NCBI GenBank assembly: GCA_002690755.1
Contig: NZFT01000018.1
Coordinates: forward strand, 26,110 to 52,587
Direction of reading: 5' to 3'
DNA length: 26,478 bases
Origin: Phycisphaerae bacterium
Lineage (GTDB): Bacteria > Planctomycetota > Phycisphaerae > Phycisphaerales > SM1A02
Of the stretch, positions 16,395-25,219 are shown piece by piece. The notes under the pieces are model-generated. The model had not been told where the DNA came from, ran no database searches, and saw only the letters and a list, made by a program, of their open reading frames with translations. How positions within the stretch are numbered: position 1 is the first letter of the stretch; each line of letters begins with the position of its first letter. The translations under genes and the position numbers were made by a program.

Positions 16395-18731
16395 ATGATT
16401 CCCACGATTCGGATGATTCGCATGATTCGCTCGACCGACTCCCATCGCCCGACCCGAAGGCCCGCCCCCACCCGCCTCGCGGCCCTCGTCGCGGCGTCGA
16501 TCGGGGTGGCGGCGACGGCCCAGGACGCGGACACCGCCGCCCACTTCGGCTTCGACCCCCTCGAAGTCGTTCCGGTCGGTCCGAACGCAGGCCCGCTTCT
16601 GTCGACCGACCTGGACGCCGACGGACTCGAGGACCTTCTGGTCGTGAACAACCACAAGAGCCGCATCGAGTTCCTGCGTCAGCGGCCCGACGCGGTGCCG
16701 GGAGAACCCGAACCCCCGCGGCGGGCGAACGAGCTTCCCGAGCACTGGCGATTCGAACGGATCGAGATCCCCGTGAACTTCGAAGTCGGCGCGATTCGAG
16801 CCGTCGACGTGGACGGTGACGGCATGCTCGACATCGTGGCGGGCGGCCGCCCCAATTCGATCCACGTCTACCGGCAGACCGCCCCCGGCGAATTCGAACT
16901 GCTCCGCAAGAACCGGGTCCGCGGGCTCGGCGTGTCGCGCGACGGCTTGCTGGTCGAGGATCTCGCCGGTACGGATGGCCCGCTGGAGGTCGTCGGCCTC
17001 GTGGGCGGTCAGATCAAGATCTGGCCGCTCGAGCGGAACGGCCGACTCGCGCCGCCGAAGGATCTCAATGCCGGTGACGACCGGATCATCGCGATCTTCG
17101 CGGAGGACTTCGACGGCAACGGGCTGCTCGATCTCGCCGGCATCGCCGCCGACGATGAAGCACCGGTCCGGATCTGGCTCGCGTCCCGCGTCGACGCGAA
17201 GAAGAACTTCGGTCCGCAGCTCCGATTCGAGATGCCGCCGATCGCGGAAGCCGAAGGCGTGATCCTGCCCGGCCGGGACGCGGCCCGACTCGCGGTGATC
17301 GAACGCCCGACCAAGCGGCTCGTGGTGCACGAGTTCCGGATGGACGACAAGGAAGGTGGCGAGCCCTCCTTCGAGGTCCACGGGTTCACCGACCCCGGCG
17401 AACGCAAGCGCGACGTGGTCGTCGCCGACATCGACGGCGACGATCTGCTCGACGTTCTCGCCACCGACCGGGCGGAGAACGCCATCGCGACCTGGATGCA
17501 GATCCCCGGAAGGGGGCTTGGTGGCAGCCGGACCTCGCCGAGTTTCGCGGCGCCGGACGCGGTCGAAGCCGGCGACATCGACGGTGACGGCACCGCGGAG
17601 ATCTTCGTGCTGAGCGAGGAGGAAGGCGTGGTGGGCCGGGCGACGGTCGGCCCCGACGGCATCGGTTTCCCGGAGGCGCTTCGCCTCCCCGCCGGTGACG
17701 TCCCGGTGGCGATGAAGCTCGTCGACCTCGAGGACGGTCCCGCCCTCGCGGTGATCGCCTCCAAGGACAAGCGCTTCTCCCTCGATCTGCTCGCCCTGGA
17801 TGGCGGAGAGACCGAGGTCATCGAACTCGGACGCGCAACCCGCGGTCCGGACACGGTGCTCGACGTCGACGCCGATCAGGACGGACGAACCGACCTGCTG
17901 GTGTTCACCGCGGACAAGCCGATGATGATGCTTCGAGCCGGCGACGACGGGTTCACGCTCGTCGAGAAGGACGACATGCCGCAGTTCGGACTGGTCAGCG
18001 CCGCGGGCGCCGGGAACACCGGCCGCTTCGACATCGACGGCGACGGCACCGAGGAGCTCCTCGTCGCGGACCGCAACTTCATCCGCGGCCTGCGCTACGA
18101 CGACGAGAAGGGCTGGACGGTCGTGTCGCAGTTGAACGCCGATCGAGACGCCAAGCTGGTGTCGGTGGCGATCCTCGGCGACCGGATCGTCGCGGCCGAT
18201 CGCGAAGGCCGACGCCTGCTGATCTTCGAGCGGGCCGGCAGTGGCTGGGCGGTGTCCGACGAGATCGCGATCCGCGGCATCGATCCGGTGCGGATCGAAC
18301 GCGGCGGCTTCGGCGGCTCGAGCGAGGACGATGATCTGCTGCTGGTCGGCAACGACGCGTTCGCGGTGGTGCGACTCGACGGTGATCGACCGCGTCTGGT
18401 CGAAACCGGCTCGTGGCGTCCGGACGACAACCGGAAGGTCCCCCACGAAGTCGGGCTCGGCGACCTCAACGCCGACGGACGGCTCGATCTCGTCTCCCTC
18501 GACGCGGGGACCCAGATGGCCGACATCCTGAGCTTCAGCGACCGGGGTCGGCTCCACCCCATGACCGGCTTCACGATCTTCGAGACCAAGATGTTCAGTG
18601 GCGGTGAACCGCGGGAGTTCGAACCTCGGCAGGTGCTCGTGGCCGACGTGACCGGAGACGGTGCCGAGGACATGGTGCTCGTCGCCCACGACCGGATCCT
18701 CGTCTACCCACAGTCGGTCGTGGAACCATGA
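16395..18731 (+). CDS. Secreted FG-GAP/VCBS repeat protein
   Basis: This 778-residue exported protein is predicted to fold as one or two beta-propellers. At least nine calcium-binding-type D-x-D-x-D/N-G loops are visible, near residues 71, 136, 238, 345, 394, 490, 544, 690 and 752 (for example DVDGDGMLDI and DIDGDGTEELL), each followed by a hydrophobic strand as in FG-GAP repeats. Between about 30 and 50 the N-terminus has a signal-like stretch (LAALVAASIGVAATAQ). Before it is a repeated MI-R motif giving three possible ATG starts (16395, 16413, 16422). No enzyme domain is fused, so it may bind a ligand or surface, or be a propeller phosphatase-like protein. It is followed on the same strand by the PhoX-like gene 85 bases later. 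Confidence 0.85.
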   Translation: MIPTIRMIRMIRSTDSHRPTRRPAPTRLAALVAASIGVAATAQDADTAAHFGFDPLEVVPVGPNAGPLLSTDLDADGLEDLLVVNNHKSRIEFLRQRPDAVPGEPEPPRRANELPEHWRFERIEIPVNFEVGAIRAVDVDGDGMLDIVAGGRPNSIHVYRQTAPGEFELLRKNRVRGLGVSRDGLLVEDLAGTDGPLEVVGLVGGQIKIWPLERNGRLAPPKDLNAGDDRIIAIFAEDFDGNGLLDLAGIAADDEAPVRIWLASRVDAKKNFGPQLRFEMPPIAEAEGVILPGRDAARLAVIERPTKRLVVHEFRMDDKEGGEPSFEVHGFTDPGERKRDVVVADIDGDDLLDVLATDRAENAIATWMQIPGRGLGGSRTSPSFAAPDAVEAGDIDGDGTAEIFVLSEEEGVVGRATVGPDGIGFPEALRLPAGDVPVAMKLVDLEDGPALAVIASKDKRFSLDLLALDGGETEVIELGRATRGPDTVLDVDADQDGRTDLLVFTADKPMMMLRAGDDGFTLVEKDDMPQFGLVSAAGAGNTGRFDIDGDGTEELLVADRNFIRGLRYDDEKGWTVVSQLNADRDAKLVSVAILGDRIVAADREGRRLLIFERAGSGWAVSDEIAIRGIDPVRIERGGFGGSSEDDDLLLVGNDAFAVVRLDGDRPRLVETGSWRPDDNRKVPHEVGLGDLNADGRLDLVSLDAGTQMADILSFSDRGRLHPMTGFTIFETKMFSGGEPREFEPRQVLVADVTGDGAEDMVLVAHDRILVYPQSVVEP

Positions 18732-18816
18732 CGGTCCGGGGGTCCCGGCGCGAATCACATCGAAACTTTGCGCCGATCGTCTTGATCCGCGGCCGTCCCC
18801 GGGAAATGGTACTTTC

Positions 18817-20217
18817 ATGAGAAGAGTCAACCGCAGATCATTTCTGGGCATGGCCGCCGCCACCACCGGCGGCTTCCTCGGGCTGCGGGACGCGGTGGCC
18901 GCGAACCTGCTCGGCTTCGAGGACGCGGCCCGAGGCTACGGCGACCTCGTCGAGGATCCTTCGGGCATCCTCGACCTCCCGGCCGGGTTCTCGTATCGCA
19001 CCATCTCTCGATGGGGCGAGGAGATGGACGACGGCCTGCTGGTCCCCCACGAACACGACGGCATGGCGGCCTTCGACGGGGGGCCGGGCCGGACGATCCT
19101 CGTCCGCAACCACGAGATCGGCGTCGACGCCGATCTTGGATGGGGCGCGTTCGGCCCGAATCTCGAACGCCTCGGCCTCGTCGACCGAGCCAAGTTCTTC
19201 GACCCCGGCAGCGGCGATCGTCCGGTCCTCGGCGGCACCACCACGATCGTCTACGACCAGAAGTCGGGCACCGTCGAGAAGCACTTCCTGAGCCTGGCCG
19301 GGACCGGACGCAATTGCGCGGGCGGACCGACCCCCTGGAAGAGCTGGATCACCTGCGAGGAGTGGACGCAGAAGGCGGACGTGGCCTGCGCGAAGGACCA
19401 CGGCTGGTGCTTCGAGGTCCCCGCCACCGATCAGGTCGGACTCGCGGAGCCTCGACCACTCCGCGGGTTGGGTCGCTTCAACCACGAAGCGATCGCGGTC
19501 GCGCCGGACGGCCGATGCGTCTACCTCACCGAGGATCGGAATGACGGCCTCCTCTATCGGTTCGTCCCGGATCATCCGGGCCGACTCGCCGAGCGCGGAC
19601 GACTGCAGGCCCTCGTGGTTCGGGGAAGGCCCTCGGCCGATCTTCGAAACTGGATCGACCCCGCGACCGAGGTCCCGACGGCCATCACCGGGCGATCGCT
19701 TCCCGTCGAGTGGATCGACCTCGACCGGCCCGAGAGTCCGGACGACGACCTGCGGTTCAGGGGCTTCGACGCCGGTGCCGCCCGCTTCGCCCGAGGCGAG
19801 GGGATGTGGACCGGACGCGACGAGATCCTCTTCGCGTGCACCTCGGGGGGCGTCGCCCGAATCGGGCAGATCTGGAAGTACCGCCCTTCGCCCGTCGAAG
19901 GCCTCGAAGGCGAACGGGATGCCCCGGGAACGATCGAACTGTCGATCGAGGCGACCGAAGGCGGCGTGATCGAGAATGCGGACAATCTCACCATCGCCCC
20001 GTGGGGCGACGTCTTCGTCTGCGAGGACGGACCCCCCGGAAACGGACTGGTGCGGGTGACGCCGAAGGGCGAGGTCGACCGATTCGCCCTGAACCGGAGG
20101 AACGGAGGCGAACTGGCCGGCGCCTGCTTCAGCCCCGACGGAAACACGCTCTTCGTGAACATCCAGCACCAGGGGATCACGGTCGCGATCGACGGTCCCT
20201 GGAAGTCGCCGACCTGA
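18817..20217 (+). CDS. PhoX-family (DUF839) phosphatase, Tat-exported
   Basis: This 466-residue protein starts MRRVNRRSFLGMAAA, with a twin-arginine motif at 6-7 followed by a hydrophobic stretch, so it should be folded in the cytoplasm and exported by Tat. PhoX hallmarks occur in order: LVRNHE, CAGGPTPWKSWITCEEW, LGRFNHEAIAV with VYLTEDR, GQIWKYRP, ENADNL with CEDGPP, and FSPDGNTLFVNIQHQG ending at GPW. PhoX enzymes are calcium- and iron-dependent alkaline phosphatases that free phosphate from organic esters. Activity here is inferred from the family, and many DUF839 members are uncharacterised. The ATG is chosen because it places the Tat motif correctly; longer in-frame extension upstream runs into the preceding gene. 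It pairs with the FG-GAP protein upstream. Confidence 0.88.
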   Translation: MRRVNRRSFLGMAAATTGGFLGLRDAVAANLLGFEDAARGYGDLVEDPSGILDLPAGFSYRTISRWGEEMDDGLLVPHEHDGMAAFDGGPGRTILVRNHEIGVDADLGWGAFGPNLERLGLVDRAKFFDPGSGDRPVLGGTTTIVYDQKSGTVEKHFLSLAGTGRNCAGGPTPWKSWITCEEWTQKADVACAKDHGWCFEVPATDQVGLAEPRPLRGLGRFNHEAIAVAPDGRCVYLTEDRNDGLLYRFVPDHPGRLAERGRLQALVVRGRPSADLRNWIDPATEVPTAITGRSLPVEWIDLDRPESPDDDLRFRGFDAGAARFARGEGMWTGRDEILFACTSGGVARIGQIWKYRPSPVEGLEGERDAPGTIELSIEATEGGVIENADNLTIAPWGDVFVCEDGPPGNGLVRVTPKGEVDRFALNRRNGGELAGACFSPDGNTLFVNIQHQGITVAIDGPWKSPT

Positions 20218-20246
20218 ACCACGCCTGTAGTCCGTCCCCGGAATCC

Positions 20247-20441
20247 TCAGAACAGCGAGCTCACGTCCACAAATAAGTAGAGGACGATGGCGAGACCAAG
20301 GGCGAGGAGGAGGAGCAGCAGGCCGAGGAGCAGCAGGAACAGCGATCCGCTGGTGTTGCCGAGGGCGACCAGCCCGACGCCTGCGCCGAACAACGCAAGG
20401 ACGATGAGGAACGCGATCAGGAATCGCTTGACTTCTTTCAT
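20247..20441 (-). CDS. Small two-helix membrane protein
   Basis: This 64-residue protein is almost entirely hydrophobic. A short basic N-terminus (MKEVKRF) is followed by one membrane helix (about 8-27), a G-N-T-S-G turn, then a very leucine-rich second helix (about 34-58). The ATG at 20439-20441 has GAGG eight bases upstream. It lies 34 bases downstream of gltA on the same strand and is probably cotranscribed. I do not recognise it; its size and composition fit a small envelope or regulatory membrane protein. Confidence 0.65.
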   Translation of the reverse strand: MKEVKRFLIAFLIVLALFGAGVGLVALGNTSGSLFLLLLGLLLLLLALGLAIVLYLFVDVSSLF

Positions 20442-20475
20442 CGAAGCTGCCTCGACCTGAACTCGACCCGAAAGG

Positions 20476-21621
20476 TCAGCGGTCGCAGAGTGCGACGTAC
20501 GGAACCTCGTGCGGCCCCACGTAGGCGGCGCCGGGACGGATCAGCTTGTTGTTCTTCAGGTACTCGATGCAGTGACCGGTCCAGCCGCTCATGCGGCTGA
20601 GGGCGAACATCGGCGTGAAGAGGTCGAGATCGAGGCCGAGGGACCAGTAGGTCGTCGCGGAGTAGAAGTCGACGTTCGGGAAGATCCCCTTGTCGGCGAC
20701 CGCCTCGTGCATGATGGACTCGATGCGGGTGCTCATCTCATAGAGCGGCATGTTACCGGTGTCGCGGGCGAGCCCCTCGGCGAAGGTCTTGAGATAGGTC
20801 GCTCGCGGGTCGTACGCCTTGTAGACACGGTGCCCGAAGCCCATGATCTTCTCCTTGCGCTCCAACTTGCCCTTCATGAAGCCGTCGACCTGCGACATGT
20901 CGCCGATCTCGTTGAGCATCACCATCACGCCTTCGTTCGCGCCACCGTGCAGCGGGCCGCGAAGGGCGCCGACCGCCGCGGAGCAGGCGGAGTAGAGATC
21001 GCTCAGGGTCGAGATCACGACCAGCGAGGTGAAGGTCGACGCGTTGAAGCCGTGGTCGGCGTGCAGCACGAGGCAGACGTCGAGGGCCCGGACCATCGTC
21101 TCGGTGGGCTCTTCGCCGCGGAGCATCCAGAGGAAGTTGCCGGCGATGGATCGGTCGGCGTCCGGGGCGATGATCTCCTTGCCCTTGCGGTGTCGGTCGA
21201 ACGCCGCGATCAGGGTCGGGGTCTTCGCGACGAGTCGGATCGCCTTGCGGATGTTCGCTTCGGGCGAGTCGTCGTCCGCCTCGGCGTCGAAGAGCGAGAG
21301 GCTCGAGACCAGGGTCTGCACGGTGTGCATCGTCGCGGCATCGGCCGGCGTCGCCCGGATCATGTCGATGACGCCCGCGGGCAGCTCGTACTCCGCTCGA
21401 AGCTGCTGCTCGAAGGCCGCGAGCTCGGTGGGGTTCGGCAGTCGTCCGTTCCAGAGGAGATAGGTTGACTCCTCGAACGTCGAGTTCCTCGCGAGGGAGT
21501 CGATGTCGATGCCGACGTACTCGAGGATCCCCTTCTCACCATCGATGAAGGACATCTGCGTCTCGGCCGCGATGGTGTTGACGAGACCCTGATCGAACTG
21601 CTTGCCGGTGGCGGTGCTCAT
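20476..21621 (-). CDS. gltA: Citrate synthase
   Basis: This enzyme condenses acetyl-CoA with oxaloacetate to enter the TCA cycle. It is 381 residues, the short form found in many bacteria. Active-site residues are in place: HADHGFNAST (187-196), PLHGGAN (223-229, His225), MGFGHRVYK (260-268, His264) and PNVDFYS (315-321, Asp318). 2-Methylcitrate synthase is a close relative and cannot be ruled out from sequence; no propionate-pathway gene lies nearby. The start is the ATG at 21619-21621, with GGAG about 11 bases upstream. A small membrane-protein gene follows. Confidence 0.93.
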   Translation of the reverse strand: MSTATGKQFDQGLVNTIAAETQMSFIDGEKGILEYVGIDIDSLARNSTFEESTYLLWNGRLPNPTELAAFEQQLRAEYELPAGVIDMIRATPADAATMHTVQTLVSSLSLFDAEADDDSPEANIRKAIRLVAKTPTLIAAFDRHRKGKEIIAPDADRSIAGNFLWMLRGEEPTETMVRALDVCLVLHADHGFNASTFTSLVVISTLSDLYSACSAAVGALRGPLHGGANEGVMVMLNEIGDMSQVDGFMKGKLERKEKIMGFGHRVYKAYDPRATYLKTFAEGLARDTGNMPLYEMSTRIESIMHEAVADKGIFPNVDFYSATTYWSLGLDLDLFTPMFALSRMSGWTGHCIEYLKNNKLIRPGAAYVGPHEVPYVALCDR

Positions 21622-21878
21622 GGCACGAAGACTCCGTTGGACATACGAGCGGTGGAAACTGTTCTGAGGGCGAACCCGACGGGCGCTCGTCCACCGGCTC
21701 GTTCTGGATGCCCCTTCGTGAGGCGCTCTCGAGCCGTTCGGGGGTCCCCCGGCGACCTGCCGGAACCGGAACCCACCCGGTCCGAGGAATGGTCCGGGGC
21801 GACCAGTGTAGGGGGTCCGGCCACTCCGCTCAATGCCCGATCCGGCGTTCCCCTCGGCCTCCGCCGTAGACTCCCCGC

Positions 21879-23099
21879 ATGCTCATCCCTCTCGGAACCG
21901 ATCGCCTTCCACCCCGGCGGGCCATCACCACCAGCATTCTGATCGTCCTGAACCTGCTGGTGTTCGTGGGGATGCTCCTTGCCAACCGATCCGGGTACGC
22001 CTCCCTCGAGGACACCCTGAACGCCGGTGCGGTGGGCCGGAACGGTTTCGAACCCTGGACGCTGCTGACCTATCAGTTCCTGCACGACCCGAACGGGCTC
22101 GGACACCTCGGTTTCAACATGCTCTTCCTCTGGGTGTTCGGCCAGGCGGTCGAGTCCCGCCTCGGCCACTGGGGTTTCGCGGCCTTCTACCTGCTCGGCG
22201 GCATCGCCGCGGCCCTCGCCCACATGGCCGCGAGTCCCAGCCCCGCGATCGGGGCTTCGGGGTCGGTCGCGGCGGTCAGCGGCGCCTTTCTCGCGCTCTT
22301 CCCGCGGGCGACGGTGCGGATCCTCCTGTTCTTCTTCCTGATCGGGATCTACCACATCCCCGCCCTCTGGTTCATCGCCTTCTACATCGTGATCGATCTG
22401 TTCAGCCAGTTCGCGGGCATGCTCGGCCGATCGAACGACGTCGCCAACGCGGCACACCTCGGCGGATACGCCTTCGGCTTCTCCACCGCCCTCGGCCTGC
22501 TCGCGGTCGGCATGCTCCCGCGTACGGATCTCGACGCCCTCTACCTCTTCAAACAGTCCCGTCGTCGGGCCGCGATGCGAGCCGCGACCAAGGAGTACGG
22601 AAGCGGGTTCGATACCGCGACGACGAGCACCGCGACTCCGCGCGGAATGGCGACGAACGCCCCGTCCGCCGGTATGCCGGAAGGCGTTCCGGAACTCGTC
22701 CCGGTCGCCCCCGATGAACATGCGGAAGACCGTCGCCGCATCACGGAGGCGCTTCGACGCGATGATTCCGCCGCGGCGGTCGAGGCGTACCGAAACGCCC
22801 CCGGCAAGCTCCGGCTCGCGGACGGTGATCAGGCCGAACTCGGGAACCGCGCCATGGCCCTCGGCGACGCGGAGACCGCCGTGCGGGCGTACACCGATCT
22901 GCTCGAACGACGCGGCGAGCGCACCAACGGCCCCGGTGGTTCGAGCGACGACCTCCGGCTGCTGCTGTCATCGATGCTGATCCGGCGACTGGGCCGGCCT
23001 GCGGAGGCGAAGCCGCATCTCGATGCCCTGAAGGAGCGGTCGCTCAACCCCGACGCCGCCACCGTGCGCGATGCCCTGCTGGCGGAGATGACCGACTGA
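21879..23099 (+). CDS. Rhomboid-family intramembrane serine protease with long C-terminal tail
   Basis: This 406-residue membrane protein has a rhomboid core in its first 215 residues. It carries HLGFNM (76-81), the nucleophile motif GASGSV (125-130, Ser127) and the catalytic histidine in AHLGGYAFG (192-200, His193). The dyad is complete, so it should cut transmembrane substrates. After the core come a basic linker, a proline/threonine-rich segment and about 130 residues of helical, alanine-rich sequence (from about 275) that look TPR-like. The start is the ATG at 21879, with no clear Shine-Dalgarno site. The stop overlaps the trpF start (TGATG), so the two are translationally coupled. The substrate is unknown. 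Confidence 0.87.
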   Translation: MLIPLGTDRLPPRRAITTSILIVLNLLVFVGMLLANRSGYASLEDTLNAGAVGRNGFEPWTLLTYQFLHDPNGLGHLGFNMLFLWVFGQAVESRLGHWGFAAFYLLGGIAAALAHMAASPSPAIGASGSVAAVSGAFLALFPRATVRILLFFFLIGIYHIPALWFIAFYIVIDLFSQFAGMLGRSNDVANAAHLGGYAFGFSTALGLLAVGMLPRTDLDALYLFKQSRRRAAMRAATKEYGSGFDTATTSTATPRGMATNAPSAGMPEGVPELVPVAPDEHAEDRRRITEALRRDDSAAAVEAYRNAPGKLRLADGDQAELGNRAMALGDAETAVRAYTDLLERRGERTNGPGGSSDDLRLLLSSMLIRRLGRPAEAKPHLDALKERSLNPDAATVRDALLAEMTD

Positions 23100-23740
23100 T
23101 GTCGATCGAACGCGACCTGCTCGATCCCACCCGATTCCCGATGGTGAAGATCTGCGGGGTCCGAACGCCCGCGGACCTTGAAGCGTGCGCCACGGCCGGT
23201 GTCGACGCGGTCGGACTGGTCTTCGCCCCCGGGTCGCCACGCGAGCTCGACCCCGCGGCGTTCGTCGACCTGATCGCCGAGATGCCCGACGCGCTCGAAC
23301 CGATCGGCCTCTTCGTCGATCCCGACACCGACCTGCTCGAAGCCTGGCCGGGTGCCTGGATCCAGCTCCACGGCGAGGAGTCGGCGGCGCGGGTGACCTC
23401 GATCGCCGCCGAGACCGGACACCGGATCATCAAGGCGTTTCCGTTCGATGCCGACGCCTGCCGACGCTGGGACGAACATCCCGACGTCGAGATCCTGCTG
23501 ATCGACGGCCCCCGCGGCGGCAGCGGCGAACCGTTCGACCACGCGGCCCTCGCCCCCCTGCTCGCGACACTTCAGAAGCCGGTGATCATCGCGGGCGGCC
23601 TCGACCCCGAGATCGTCGGCGACGTGGTGCGGAATCTGGAACCGTTCGGCGTCGACGTTTCGAGCGGTGTGGAATCGTCGCGGGGCGTCAAGGACCACGA
23701 CCGCATCCGCGGGTTCGTCGCGGCGGCACGTTCGGACTGA
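23099..23740 (+). CDS. trpF: Phosphoribosylanthranilate isomerase
   Basis: This cytosolic TIM-barrel enzyme performs the third step of tryptophan synthesis (PRA to CdRP). The 213-residue protein has VKICG (16-20) with the catalytic cysteine Cys19, GLFVDP (70-75), QLHGEE (89-94), LLIDGPRGGSG (133-143) with the likely catalytic Asp136, IAGGL, and the C-terminal GVDVSSGVES phosphate-binding loop. It is the usual length apart from a short extension of about 14 residues before VKICG. The ATG overlaps the rhomboid stop. No other trp gene is in the window, so trpF is detached from the rest of the pathway. Confidence 0.94.
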   Translation: MSIERDLLDPTRFPMVKICGVRTPADLEACATAGVDAVGLVFAPGSPRELDPAAFVDLIAEMPDALEPIGLFVDPDTDLLEAWPGAWIQLHGEESAARVTSIAAETGHRIIKAFPFDADACRRWDEHPDVEILLIDGPRGGSGEPFDHAALAPLLATLQKPVIIAGGLDPEIVGDVVRNLEPFGVDVSSGVESSRGVKDHDRIRGFVAAARSD

Positions 23741-23748
23741 CCCTTCCA

Positions 23749-23777
23749 CGACGGCTCGCGGGCCCGAGGTCCCGTCG
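23749..23777. terminator. Hairpin between converging trpF and RdgC-like genes
   Basis: CGACGG (23749-23754) pairs with CCGTCG (23772-23777), and inside it CTCG (23755-23758) pairs with CGAG (23765-23768), leaving a three-base bulge. It fills the gap between the two stop codons and could stop both messages, although no T-run is present. Confidence 0.4.
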
Positions 23778-23778
23778 C

Positions 23779-25029
23779 TCAGACCGTCGCCATCACGCGG
23801 GCGGTGTTCTTGCCGGCGATCCACTCCCGCAGTTCGCCGCGTCGGGAGTTCCAGGTGCCGCTGAACCGCTCGTCGAGGAAACGCCCGTAGAGCTCGAGCA
23901 GGATTCCATCGACGTCGAAGGTCGATTCGATCCGCTGGGCGATCGCCTCGTGCTCGCTGCCCGGTCGATCTTCGGGCCGGGGGATCTTGAGCCCGCCCAC
24001 GCGGAAGAGATCGCCCTGCAGGTCGAAGGTCCATTCCGCTTCGCCGTCGGCCACCGTGAATCCGATCTTCCGCGGCCACTTCCCCTGCTGGAGCGCCTTC
24101 GACACCTCCGCGCTTCGGCCCGGGCCGTCGCCGCGAAGCGACTGGCGACCGGTGACACCCCAGGCGCACTCCATGTCGATGGACCGGTCGACCATCATCG
24201 ACACGCTTCGACCGTCCTCGAGATCGAAGAGGCCTTCGTTCGCCTCGGTGTGCCACCAGAGCCAGAGGAGGAAGACGTTGCCGAGGAAGTCCTTCGGTTC
24301 CGGACCCGCCATCGCCCACGGCACGTCGGGCCGCTCGCCGACCTCCGCGGACTGCTCGAGGTTGCGCGGCGTCGGCGCCGCGGTGAACGCGTCGGGCATT
24401 ACATCGTCGAAGGCGCTCGCGATCCCCTTGGCGATCAGCAGGTCGAGGGCGAGCCCGCCGGCGGACTGGGCCTGGAGGCGGGCGCCGAAGGTCGCCTGAA
24501 AGAGATCGCGCAACGCGTCGAAGACCTTCTCGCTGGTGGCCGGGGCGAGGATCGTCGCGGTCGCGGGATCCCACACCATCGGCACGAGCTTGCTGGAGCG
24601 ATACCGGCCGTCGGCGACCTCCTCGAGCCACCGCCGTTCGGCGGCCTCCTTCGCCTCGCGTTTCGCGTTGCGACCGAGCGGCTTCGCCGGCATGCCGGCG
24701 GCATCGCCACCGCGATCGGCCATCGCCTTCCGCAGGGCGGTCTGCTCCTGCGCGACGTAGGCCGCCCGGATCTCACCCGGCACCCGGACCGCATCCATCC
24801 GCATGGCGGCGTGCACCCGGCCGTCGAACACGCATCGATCCCAGGCGAAGTCGTGGTCGAGGATGTGCTCACCCGCGGTCCAGCCGGTCTCGACGTCGGT
24901 GGGAACCCCGACCGTCGGGACGAGCCGTCCGGACGCGAACGCGTCGAGCAGGGACTGGTCGATCCGGGCCGGGGCGTCGCCGCCGATTCGGAACCGGGCA
25001 TAGGTCACGTTTCCTCGAATGAATGGCAT
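23779..25029 (-). CDS. RdgC-like recombination-associated protein (tentative)
   Basis: This 416-residue cytosolic protein starts at the ATG at 25027-25029 (MPFIRGNVTYARFRI). The open frame extends further upstream, but that part is not protein-like. The overall pattern matches RdgC-like proteins as I remember them: an early beta segment, a G-W-T-A-G turn (about 58), a charged middle helix with many K/R/E (about 110-135), F-L-G-N-V-F-L-L-W-L-W-W (about 240), S-x-E-x-x-x-A-L-x-x-G-K (about 305), and a beta-rich end. RdgC binds DNA and modulates RecA in proteobacteria; the role here is inference. It converges with trpF and is divergent from the dockerin gene. Confidence 0.55.
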   Translation of the reverse strand: MPFIRGNVTYARFRIGGDAPARIDQSLLDAFASGRLVPTVGVPTDVETGWTAGEHILDHDFAWDRCVFDGRVHAAMRMDAVRVPGEIRAAYVAQEQTALRKAMADRGGDAAGMPAKPLGRNAKREAKEAAERRWLEEVADGRYRSSKLVPMVWDPATATILAPATSEKVFDALRDLFQATFGARLQAQSAGGLALDLLIAKGIASAFDDVMPDAFTAAPTPRNLEQSAEVGERPDVPWAMAGPEPKDFLGNVFLLWLWWHTEANEGLFDLEDGRSVSMMVDRSIDMECAWGVTGRQSLRGDGPGRSAEVSKALQQGKWPRKIGFTVADGEAEWTFDLQGDLFRVGGLKIPRPEDRPGSEHEAIAQRIESTFDVDGILLELYGRFLDERFSGTWNSRRGELREWIAGKNTARVMATV

Positions 25030-25133
25030 TCGGGAATTGTGATGCCACGGCGCGTCCATCCCTTGAGACCGGCAGGTTTTGCACGACTCCGCGAGGGTGT
25101 GGCGGGGACAATTCTCTGGACAGGTCGAAAAAA

Positions 25134-25146
25134 CCGTGTCACACGG
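25134..25146. promoter_or_regulatory. 13-base palindrome between divergent genes
   Basis: CCGTGT-C-ACACGG is an exact odd palindrome, preceded by a run of six A's (25128-25133), in the 190-base gap between the RdgC-like and dockerin genes. It resembles an operator for a dimeric repressor, perhaps acting on one or both divergent promoters. Whether anything binds it is unknown. Confidence 0.35.
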
Positions 25147-25173
25147 AGGTCGCCGGCGGCTAACAGCCCTCGA

Positions 25174-25213
25174 GCGGGGAATGACCCCGCCAGAATTCAA
25201 GGAGAAAGGAAGC
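25174..25213 (+). promoter_or_regulatory. Leader hairpin and strong ribosome-binding region of the dockerin gene
   Basis: GCGGGG (25174-25179) and CCCCGC (25185-25190) form a six-pair GC hairpin with a five-base loop about 30 bases before the start codon. It is followed by a purine-rich AAGGAGAAAGGAAG stretch ending about six bases before the ATG. This is the strongest Shine-Dalgarno-like region in the window and suggests high translation, with the hairpin perhaps stabilising the message. Confidence 0.5.
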
Positions 25214-25219
25214 ACCCAC

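Noticed and set aside
16326..18866. An 846-residue minus-strand open frame opposite the FG-GAP gene
   Set aside because: It is the antisense shadow of a repeat-rich gene; its apparent order comes from the plus-strand repeats.
21622..21878. Possible promoter or small gene in the gltA-rhomboid gap
   Set aside because: The gap is GC-rich with no convincing -10/-35 pair, small frame or strong repeat. A divergent promoter is likely but cannot be placed.
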